Of a stretch of DNA of 64,000 nt, positions 36,408-43,233 are shown piece after piece. This DNA comes from Variovorax paradoxus. Lineage in GTDB: Bacteria > Pseudomonadota > Gammaproteobacteria > Burkholderiales > Burkholderiaceae_C. Location: the NCBI RefSeq assembly GCF_009755665.1, contig NZ_CP046622.1, positions 4,402,001 through 4,466,000 of the forward strand. The letters are read 5' to 3'. How positions within the stretch are numbered: position 1 is the stretch's first letter; each line of letters begins with the position of its first letter. The position numbers and the translations under genes are program-made. Under the pieces are notes generated by a model that was given only the letters and a program-made list of their open reading frames with translations, searched no databases and had not been told where the DNA came from.

Positions 36408-36436
36408 ATACTAGTCTAGACCCTAATTTCTAACAA
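36408..36436 (-). promoter_or_regulatory. Candidate sigma-70 promoter for fdhABC
   Basis: Read on the minus strand, TTGTTA (-35) and TAGTAT (-10) are separated by 17 bases in an AT-rich stretch about 60 bases upstream of the small Tat gene. Each box matches four of six consensus bases. It would allow the enzyme genes to be transcribed separately from the upstream chaperone genes. Confidence 0.45.
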
Positions 36437-36460
36437 TCGTATTTCTACGGAGCAAAAAGC

Positions 36461-37078
36461 TCAGTCGAGCATGTCGAAGCCCTGGACTTCGACCTCGGCA
36501 AAGGCGCGGGTGAAACCGGCCAGGGACGCGTAGAAATGCGCCTTGGGATGCTGCGCGACGGCGTCGCACAAGACTGGCAGCCAGGACTGCAGGTGCGCTG
36601 AAAAAAACGCCTGCTGCTGCGCGAGGTTGGACACCGCCGCGTCGTCCCCTGCAATCAGGTAGCGCATCACTTCGAAGAGGCAGGCGACGTGGTCTTCGCT
36701 TTCGGACACGGCCTCGTCCCGCGCGAGGCCCAGCCGCGCCAGATCGGTGCGCAGCTGCGCCAGCGGCTTGTCGTTGAGAAAGCCGCTCAGGTAGTGCGAG
36801 CCGAACAGGTAGATCTCGGGCTTGCCCATGCCGCCGAAAAGCGCGTCGTATTCGGCATGCACTGCGGCGGCGTCGGTGCCGCGCGCCGTGCCAACCAGCT
36901 GGCGCCAGGGCTCCTCAAGGAAGGCACCGGCCGCCGGCGCCTCGGTGGGCGCCACGCTGAAGGCGCCGAGCAGCTCGGCGTCGGGCGCGGCATACCAGAG
37001 GCGCGCAAGCAGGCCGTAGACCTCGGCACGCGCAATCTCCTCGTCAAGCGCGGAGGTCATCGGGGGAAACTGGCTCAT
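36461..37078 (-). CDS. TorD/DmsD-family chaperone for formate dehydrogenase
   Basis: The 205-residue helical protein has the family core AEVYGLLARLWYAAPD, EYDALFGGMGKPEIYLFGSH and SESEDHVACLFEVMRYLI. TorD-type chaperones bind the Tat signal of molybdoenzymes and hold them for cofactor loading. The start overlaps the stop of the poly-ferredoxin gene (ATGA). The obvious client is the Tat-dependent FdhA encoded just downstream. Confidence 0.9.
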   Translation of the reverse strand: MSQFPPMTSALDEEIARAEVYGLLARLWYAAPDAELLGAFSVAPTEAPAAGAFLEEPWRQLVGTARGTDAAAVHAEYDALFGGMGKPEIYLFGSHYLSGFLNDKPLAQLRTDLARLGLARDEAVSESEDHVACLFEVMRYLIAGDDAAVSNLAQQQAFFSAHLQSWLPVLCDAVAQHPKAHFYASLAGFTRAFAEVEVQGFDMLD

Positions 37079-39225
37079 AGCTGCGTGATCTTCATTTCGT
37101 TCTGCGCGCTGTACAGGTCGATGACCCGGCAGTCGCTGCACATCTTGAGCCGCTCGAGCGCCTCGCCCTGGAACATGGCGTGGCCCGCCAGCTTGCCGAG
37201 CATCGCTTCGATGGCCTTCTGCGTGCCGAAGGGCTTGCTGCAGCGGATGCAGGCCCAGGGCTTGGCCTCGTTGAGCACCACGGGCTGCTTGCGCTCGGGG
37301 GCGGCCAACAGGCGCGGCACGAGCGCAATTGCGTTCTCGGGGCAGGTGGTTTCGCACAGGCCGCACTGCACGCAGTTCTTTTCGATGAACCGAAGCTGCG
37401 GCGCGTTCTGGTTGTCTTGCAGCGCGCTGGCGGGGCAGGCGCTCACGCAGGCCAGGCAGAGCGTGCAGGTGTCCTTGTTGACCGTGATCGCGCCGAAGGG
37501 GGAACCGGCGGGCAGCGGAATTGCGAGGGCTGGGGCGAGGGGTGCGGCCGCATCGTTCGACGGTGCCGCAAGCACTGGCGCCTGCGCCATCAGGTGGTCG
37601 AGGGTCATCTCCAGCGTGCCGCGCTTTTCCCCACCCACTGCAAAGCGTGCCGCGGCGGCCGGCACGCGCTGCCGTGTGGCGCGCAGGCCGGCCAGGGCCG
37701 CATCGAGCGCGGCCGGCGTGGCGGCCTCGACCAGGTGGAAATGCGTTCCGGTGTAGCCCAGGCCCATGAGCAGCGCCTGCGCAACGGCCATCTGCTTCTT
37801 CAATGCGTCGAGGTATTGCGGCGCCTCTTCGCCGGTGGAAAGCACCACCACTTGCGAGGCACCGAAGGCAACGGCGCTGAGCCAGAGATCGATGCCGGTG
37901 CTGGCGACATGCATCAGCGCCACGGGCAGCACATGCGCGGGCACGCCGGCCAGGCCGTCGCGCCTGCCGCGCGAGAGCTGCGCCGCACGGCCGAGTTGTT
38001 CGACCAGCGCCTGCCCGCCCTCTTCGTTGTGCAGCAGCACCGCGGCGTCGCGGCCGCCGGCCCCGGTGTAGGTGGACAGCAGCGTGCGCAGCTTGCGGCC
38101 CTGGTCGGGCGTGCGCGGATAGGTGTAGCCCAGCGCGCCGGTCGGGCACACGGTGGTGCAAGCGCCGCAGCCCACGCAAAGCTGCGGATTGACGACGATG
38201 CGCTGGCGTTCCTTGTCGCTGGAGATGGCATGCGCCGAGCACACCTCGACGCAGGCGTTGCAGCCCACCACCTCATTGCGGCTGTGGGCACAGAGCTTCT
38301 GCTTGTAGTCGAAGAACTTCGGCTTCTCGAACTCGCCCACCATTTCGCGCAGGCGCAGCAGGGTCGACAAGCCTTCGGCATGCGCGAGCCCGCCCGACAG
38401 GTGGAAATACCCCTGCGGCGCCGCATGCCAGTCGATCAGCGCGCTCACGCCCAGGTCGAGCACCAGGTCGAAATCGGCATCGAGCGCCTCGGGCGCGCGG
38501 CTGAAGTTGATGGCGCCGGCCACGGTGCAGGCCTTTTCGCAGTCGCGGTGCGAGCCGCATTTCGCCAGGTCGATCTGGTAGTCGAGCCCGATCGCCTGAT
38601 CGGGGCAGGCGCCCAGGCAGGCGTTGCAGCGCGTGCACAGGTCGAGGTCGATGGGGTTGTCGCGCGTCCAGCGCAGCGAGAACTTGCCCAGCCAGCCTGT
38701 GAGCGCGCCGATGCGTCCCGCCATCACGGGCCAGCGGCGCTCCTGTCCGCCGCCGGCGGCGCCCGGGCCGGTGGAAAAGATGGAGACCTGCAGCGAATCC
38801 GCCACCAGCGCCGCGGCCTTCTCTGCCTGGTCGATCGGGCCGACGATGAGCAGGCGGCCCTGGCTCACGTAGCTCACGGTCGAAACCGGCTCGGGTTCGG
38901 GTAGGTGGGCCAGCGCCAGCAGGGCAGCAATCTTTGGGCTGGCGTTCTTCGCGTCGCGGCTCCAGCCGCCGGTCTCGCGGATGTTCACGAATCGGATCGG
39001 CGAGGTCGCGCCTTCGGTCTGTTCGGCCAGCTCGGTGAACAGCTTGCGCTCCTGCGTGCAGGCAACCACCACGTCGTCGCCCGAACGGATGGCGCGCTGG
39101 AAAGCGGGCGCCTCGCGGCGGCACAGGGTGGAGTGAAGGGGCAGCGACTCAGCCAGCGCCGCGCCGAGCGTCTTCGGCTCGAGCGGCATCGTCTGGTTGC
39201 AGTCGCAGATCAGCGTTGTGGTCAT
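37075..39225 (-). CDS. Poly-[4Fe-4S] ferredoxin-like protein of the fdh locus
   Basis: The 716-residue cytoplasmic protein has at least five ferredoxin-type cysteine groups: CTRCNACLGACP, CNACVEVCSAHA, CVGCGACTTVCPTGA, CTLCLACVSACPASA and CVQCGLCETTCPENA, plus CIRC and CSDC near the end. A HdrA/oxidoreductase-like section lies between the third and fourth. Homologues sit beside formate dehydrogenases in Burkholderiales. It could move electrons during maturation or link the enzyme to another acceptor; this is not established. Its first 77 bases overlap the preceding DUF3306 gene in a different frame. Confidence 0.88.
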   Translation of the reverse strand: MTTTLICDCNQTMPLEPKTLGAALAESLPLHSTLCRREAPAFQRAIRSGDDVVVACTQERKLFTELAEQTEGATSPIRFVNIRETGGWSRDAKNASPKIAALLALAHLPEPEPVSTVSYVSQGRLLIVGPIDQAEKAAALVADSLQVSIFSTGPGAAGGGQERRWPVMAGRIGALTGWLGKFSLRWTRDNPIDLDLCTRCNACLGACPDQAIGLDYQIDLAKCGSHRDCEKACTVAGAINFSRAPEALDADFDLVLDLGVSALIDWHAAPQGYFHLSGGLAHAEGLSTLLRLREMVGEFEKPKFFDYKQKLCAHSRNEVVGCNACVEVCSAHAISSDKERQRIVVNPQLCVGCGACTTVCPTGALGYTYPRTPDQGRKLRTLLSTYTGAGGRDAAVLLHNEEGGQALVEQLGRAAQLSRGRRDGLAGVPAHVLPVALMHVASTGIDLWLSAVAFGASQVVVLSTGEEAPQYLDALKKQMAVAQALLMGLGYTGTHFHLVEAATPAALDAALAGLRATRQRVPAAAARFAVGGEKRGTLEMTLDHLMAQAPVLAAPSNDAAAPLAPALAIPLPAGSPFGAITVNKDTCTLCLACVSACPASALQDNQNAPQLRFIEKNCVQCGLCETTCPENAIALVPRLLAAPERKQPVVLNEAKPWACIRCSKPFGTQKAIEAMLGKLAGHAMFQGEALERLKMCSDCRVIDLYSAQNEMKITQL

Positions 39226-39820
39226 CGGTCTTCTGGCTTGCGGGCTGCGCATCGGCAACCTGCTGGCTGGGGAGGGAATCTCCCGGGTGCTCTGACTGTG
39301 CCACGTCCGTGGGCGCAGCGTCTTGCGGGGTTTCCGCTGATTTTCCGGCAGTTTCCTGCGCTTCTTTCTCTTCTTCCTCGTCGTCGAACAGCTTCAGGAA
39401 CTTGGCGCTCGCCATCTGGCGCAGCACGTTGCCCGGAATCGGCGTCGACTGGGAGTAGTCGTCTATATAAGTGTCCATGCCGTCCATCACGTTGAACTGC
39501 GGGTCGGCAAAGAGCTTCTTGAAGGCGGTGTTCTTCACCTCGGGCGCGACGTTCCTGCCAACGAAGGGGCGGAAGTCGGACTCGGGCGTGAGCGCCTCGG
39601 CGTCGGCCAGCGTAGGCTGGGGAATCTCGGGCTGGGGGATCTCGGGCTGGCCTTCGGCGGGAAGCGCTGCCGCTGCCTCGGGCGCAGCGGGCATGGGCAT
39701 GGCGGTTCCGGCGAGCGCATCCGCCGGGTTTTCGGCCTCTTGCGCAACAGCAGGAGCCGGCGCTTCTTCACGGGCTTCCTTCTTGCGCCGCGACCACCGG
39801 TCGAAAAAATTCTCAGGCAT
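39149..39820 (-). CDS. DUF3306 protein
   Basis: The 223-residue protein starts MPENFFDRWSRRKKEAREEA and has the conserved central part FRPFVGRNVAPEVKNTAFKKLFADPQFNVMDGMDTYIDDYS, followed by an acidic tail. It is a conserved companion of formate dehydrogenase genes in this group. No enzymatic motif is visible. The 3' end overlaps the poly-ferredoxin gene by 77 bases, and the 5' end overlaps the DUF3305 gene, so expression is coupled. Confidence 0.88.
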   Translation of the reverse strand: MPENFFDRWSRRKKEAREEAPAPAVAQEAENPADALAGTAMPMPAAPEAAAALPAEGQPEIPQPEIPQPTLADAEALTPESDFRPFVGRNVAPEVKNTAFKKLFADPQFNVMDGMDTYIDDYSQSTPIPGNVLRQMASAKFLKLFDDEEEEKEAQETAGKSAETPQDAAPTDVAQSEHPGDSLPSQQVADAQPASQKTDDHNADLRLQPDDAARAEDARRGAG

Positions 39821-40358
39821 CGCCTGCTCCGCGTCCGCGCTTTTTCTCGGTCGACACGCTGGCCGCATTGCCGAAGCGGTCGACCAGCGGACGGAAACTC
39901 TCGGGCCGCTTGCGGCGCTTGGGCTCGATCACGTAGTGCGCCTGCACGAAATCGCGCATCCACTCGATCACCTCTTCGGGCGCGGGCACCTGCTCCACGG
40001 TTTCCTGCGCGTCGAGCCAGCGTCCGGCTTCGTTGTAGCTGAGGCTTACCACCACCGGCCTGGCCAGCGGCTCGTCGGCGATGGTGGGCTCTTCGTCCAT
40101 GCGCCACAGCACGAACCAGCACGGCGCGGGCGTGGTGGCGTTCAGGTGGTAGCCCTCCACGTCATCGCGGAACAGTTCGGCCTTGAAGCCCGGGTGCAGC
40201 CAGCGCTGCGTGTTTTCGCCCGCTTCGAGCAGGCGCGGTTCGGTGCCGAAACCGGGCTGGTCGGGGCCGACGCTTTCGAGAATCCAGCGCCAGGATTGCC
40301 AGCGGCTCTCGACACGCTCGCGGCGCATCACGACGGCAACATCAATGGAGGGATTCAT
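39813..40358 (-). CDS. DUF3305 protein
   Basis: The 181-residue protein contains VVMRRERVESRWQSWRW near the start and VSLSYNEAGRWLDAQETVEQVPAPEEVIEWMRDFVQAHY in the middle. It is regularly found with DUF3306 next to formate dehydrogenases; the function is unknown. It is the first gene after modC, 81 bases downstream on the same strand, and overlaps DUF3306 by eight bases. Confidence 0.88.
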   Translation of the reverse strand: MNPSIDVAVVMRRERVESRWQSWRWILESVGPDQPGFGTEPRLLEAGENTQRWLHPGFKAELFRDDVEGYHLNATTPAPCWFVLWRMDEEPTIADEPLARPVVVSLSYNEAGRWLDAQETVEQVPAPEEVIEWMRDFVQAHYVIEPKRRKRPESFRPLVDRFGNAASVSTEKKRGRGAGDA

Positions 40359-40439
40359 CCGCCAATCGTAGCGCCGCGGCATGGCGCTTCTGGTTTGAGG
40401 GTCATCCGCGGCGGCGGCGGCGGGCCGGCTCCGCGTTGC

Positions 40440-41231
40440 TCAGGCGCCCTGCGCGCCTTGCATCAGCAGGCTGCGCAGTTTGCGGTGCAGGGGCGTGGAT
40501 TCGGCGGCCGGCACGCCGCCCGCTTCACGCAGCGCAATGTCGCGGCTCTCGGCGTTGTGCAGGTCGATCTCGCGCACCACCCGCCCGTTGTCGTAGACAA
40601 ACGCCACGTCGGCCAGGGCCAGCACGTCTTCGATGTCGTGGGTGATCATCAGCACCGGAATGCCCCACTGGCGGCGCACCTGGGCCAACTCGCTGCGCAG
40701 TTCGCTGCGTAGCATGGGGTTGAGCGCGGCAAAGGGTTCGTCGAGCAGCAGCACCTGCGGCTGGCAGGCCAGCGCGCGGGCCAGCGCTACGCGCTGCTGC
40801 TGGCCGCCCGAAAGCTTTTGCGGCCGGCTGTCGGCCAACGCGGCCAGGCCGAAGCCTTCGAGCAGCGACTGCACCATCTCCGCCTCGCGCGGCGGCAGCT
40901 TGCGCCGGTGCCACGCGGTCAGGCCGAAGGCCACGTTCTCGCGCACCGACAAATGCGGAAACAGCGCGTAGTTCTGGAACAGGTAGCCGATGCGCCGCTC
41001 CTGCGTGGGCACCTCGATGCCGCGCGCGGAGTCGTAGAGCGTGCGGCCGTCGAGCCGCACATGGCCCGCGGACGGATGCAGCAGCCCCGCAATGGCCTGC
41101 AACGTGAGTGTCTTGCCCGCGCCCGAGGGGCCGTAGAGCGCGGCAAACGGCACGTCGGTGGCGAAGCGCGCCGCGAGATCGAAGCGGCGGGCGCCGTCAG
41201 TGACCGAGAGCTGCAGGTCGACGTCGATCAT
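40440..41231 (-). CDS. modC: Molybdate ABC transporter ATP-binding protein
   Basis: The 263-residue ATPase has Walker A GPSGAGKT, Q-loop LFQNYALFPHL, signature [15 protein letters not shown], Walker B VLLLDEPFAALN and H-loop ITHDIEDV. It powers molybdate (or tungstate) import with ModA and ModB. It is about 90 residues shorter than E. coli ModC because the C-terminal MOP/TOBE domain that binds molybdate is absent. The start overlaps the modA stop (ATGA). Confidence 0.93.
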   Translation of the reverse strand: MIDVDLQLSVTDGARRFDLAARFATDVPFAALYGPSGAGKTLTLQAIAGLLHPSAGHVRLDGRTLYDSARGIEVPTQERRIGYLFQNYALFPHLSVRENVAFGLTAWHRRKLPPREAEMVQSLLEGFGLAALADSRPQKLSGGQQQRVALARALACQPQVLLLDEPFAALNPMLRSELRSELAQVRRQWGIPVLMITHDIEDVLALADVAFVYDNGRVVREIDLHNAESRDIALREAGGVPAAESTPLHRKLRSLLMQGAQGA

Positions 41232-41980
41232 GGCTTGCCGAAGCCGTAGCGCGCCAAAACCTCGCGCGCGGCGTCGCTGGAAAGAAAGGCCACGAAATCA
41301 CCGGCCAGCGATTTCTGCCGGCTTTCGGCGACCACCGCGACCGGGTAGGTCACCGGCGAGGAACCCGTGGGGGCGAAGGCGACCCGGACCTTCTCGCTCA
41401 TCACGGCCGCATCGGTACGGTAGACAAAACCGGCCTCGACCTCGCCGCGCGCCACGTAGTCGAGCACCTGGCGCACGCTGTCGGCCTGCACGAACTTCGG
41501 CTCCAGCACGCTCCAGAGGCCCGCCCCCTCCAGCACCTGCCGCGTGTAGCGGCCGACCGGTACAGTGGCGGTCTTGCCGACTGCGATTTTCCTCACGCCC
41601 GCGCCGGCCAGGTCCTGCAGCGATTTCACGCCGACTGCGCCCTGGAGCGGCTCGATCAGCACCAGGCCGTTGCTCGCGAAGTCCCGGCGCGTGGCCGGGT
41701 CGATGAGCTTCTGCCCGGCGGCGCGGCCCATCGTCTCCTGGTCGGCGCTCGCGAACACATCGACCGGCGCGCCCTGCCCGATCTGCTGCAGCAGCACGCC
41801 CGAGCCCGCGAAATTGAAGCGCACCGTAGCGCCCGGCTTCGCGGCCTCGAACTTCGGCCCGAGCTCCTTGAACGCGTCCGTCAGGCTGGCGGCCGCGGAC
41901 ACAGTGATCTGCTGGGCCGCCGCGCCAAGCGGCAGCACCATGGCAAGCACAAGGGACAGAAAAGGGCGCAGCGAATACAT
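41228..41980 (-). CDS. modA: Molybdate ABC transporter binding protein
   Basis: The 250-residue periplasmic protein has a signal peptide (cleavage near GAAA, residue 22), then ITVSAAASLTDAFKELGPKF with the oxyanion-binding serines, and the conserved FNFAGSGVLLQQIGQGAPVDVFASAD segment. These features mark ModA, which binds molybdate and tungstate. It lies between modB and modC, so the gene order is modB-modA-modC. Confidence 0.95.
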   Translation of the reverse strand: MYSLRPFLSLVLAMVLPLGAAAQQITVSAAASLTDAFKELGPKFEAAKPGATVRFNFAGSGVLLQQIGQGAPVDVFASADQETMGRAAGQKLIDPATRRDFASNGLVLIEPLQGAVGVKSLQDLAGAGVRKIAVGKTATVPVGRYTRQVLEGAGLWSVLEPKFVQADSVRQVLDYVARGEVEAGFVYRTDAAVMSEKVRVAFAPTGSSPVTYPVAVVAESRQKSLAGDFVAFLSSDAAREVLARYGFGKP

Positions 41981-42013
41981 GGACGGGGTTCCTGGTTTCT
42001 TGGAATGGATCGC

Positions 42014-42697
42014 TCAGCGCAGCGAGAAGAAGCGGTTCGACAGCACCAGCACGGTGATCGACAGCAGCGAGGTCACCGCCACCAGCAGCAATGCCAGATC
42101 GTCGTTGCCGGACTGCGCGGCGTCGTAGATGGCCATCGAGAGCGTTTGCGTCTGCTTGGGAATGGACCCCGCCACCATGAGCGAGGCGCCGAATTCACCC
42201 ATGGCCCGCGCGAACGCGAGCAGCGTGCCGGCCAGGATGCCGGGCCAGGCCAGCGGCAGCGTGACGCGCACGAAAACAGAGAACGGCGACTGGCGCAGCG
42301 TGCTCGCCGCCGCTTCGAGCGAGCGGTCCACGCCCGCAAAGGCGGCGCTGGCCGACTTGAGCACCAGCGGCAGCGCCACCACGGCCGAGGCCACGACGGC
42401 GCCGTGCCAGCTGAAGATGATGCTGTAGTCCAGGTGCTCGCGCAGCCAGTTGCCCAGCGGGCTGCGGCGCCCCGCGGCCACCAGGATGGCGTAGCCGATG
42501 ACGGTGGGCGGCAGCACCAGCGGCAGCATGCACGCCGCTTCGAGCACCGAGCGGCCCGGGAAACGCTTGCGCGCGAACACCCAGCCGAGCGCCACGCCGG
42601 CAACGAGCGCCAGCAGGGTCGCGACCGAGGCGACCTTCAGCGACAGCACCAGCGGGAACCAGTCGGTCGAGGCGATGAGGGCGTTCGTCGTATTCAT
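42014..42697 (-). CDS. modB: Molybdate ABC transporter permease
   Basis: The 227-residue permease has five to six membrane helices, the EAACMLPLVLPPTVIGYAIL segment and the EAA loop (EAAASTLRQSPFSVFVRVTLP), then ARAMGEFGASLMVAG, which is diagnostic for ModB/CysT-type permeases. It is the first gene of the transporter operon, and a palindrome that could be an operator lies about 80 bases upstream. Confidence 0.95.
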   Translation of the reverse strand: MNTTNALIASTDWFPLVLSLKVASVATLLALVAGVALGWVFARKRFPGRSVLEAACMLPLVLPPTVIGYAILVAAGRRSPLGNWLREHLDYSIIFSWHGAVVASAVVALPLVLKSASAAFAGVDRSLEAAASTLRQSPFSVFVRVTLPLAWPGILAGTLLAFARAMGEFGASLMVAGSIPKQTQTLSMAIYDAAQSGNDDLALLLVAVTSLLSITVLVLSNRFFSLR

Positions 42698-42777
42698 GAA
42701 GATACAACGCAATTGTTGCACGAACGCCCCTCCCCCTCGACAAGGCTTCTGTGGAAGGTGAGGAAAGGTGGCGCCGA

Positions 42778-42791
42778 TATCCTTCCGGATA
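42778..42791. promoter_or_regulatory. Candidate ModE operator upstream of modB
   Basis: TATCC and GGATA form an inverted repeat with a four-base spacer, in the gap between the modE-like gene and modB, about 80 bases before the modB ATG. Its place and AT-rich half-sites suit a ModE-type site, but the match to the E. coli consensus was not tested. Confidence 0.4.
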
Positions 42792-42806
42792 CAGCGCGGG
42801 AACGAA

Positions 42807-43154
42807 TCAGGGCGCGAGCAGGCGCGTCAGTGCGCGGACGTCCGCCGCCGTGGCCAGGCGCGCGGCGTTCTCGATGGCACGGTAGTGCTTGACGATTTCC
42901 TCACCCACGGGCGTGAGCGCGGTGCCGCCGCCGCGCGAGCCGCCGGCCGCGGTGTTCACGGCGGGGGAACTGAGGGCGTTGTTCATCTCGTCGATGAGCA
43001 TCCAGGCCCGCCGGTACGACATGCCCAGCTTGCGCGCCGCCGCCGAGATCGAGCCGGTCTCGGCCACGGCTTCCAGCACGTCGATCTTGCCGGGGCCGAA
43101 GGCGATGCTGTCGTCCCTGTAGATGCGAAGGCGGAACTGGACTCTGGTTTTCAT
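42807..43154 (-). CDS. modE: ModE-type winged-helix regulator, DNA-binding domain only
   Basis: The 115-residue protein is the LysR-like winged helix of ModE: KIDVLEAVAETGSISAAARKLGMSYRRAWMLIDEMN, then a GGSRGGGTALTPVGEE wing. Full ModE (262 residues in E. coli) also has two MOP domains that bind molybdate; here they are missing. Such short forms exist in many bacteria. It may need a separate molybdate-binding partner or act constitutively. It lies between fdsA and modB, so it probably controls one or both. Confidence 0.9.
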   Translation of the reverse strand: MKTRVQFRLRIYRDDSIAFGPGKIDVLEAVAETGSISAAARKLGMSYRRAWMLIDEMNNALSSPAVNTAAGGSRGGGTALTPVGEEIVKHYRAIENAARLATAADVRALTRLLAP

Positions 43155-43233
43155 GCCGGTGGTGATGAGCGGTGCGGGAGAGATGAGCGCAAAGGTTAAA
43201 CCATGCCCGCGCCCACACCCTCACCGCCCCGTG

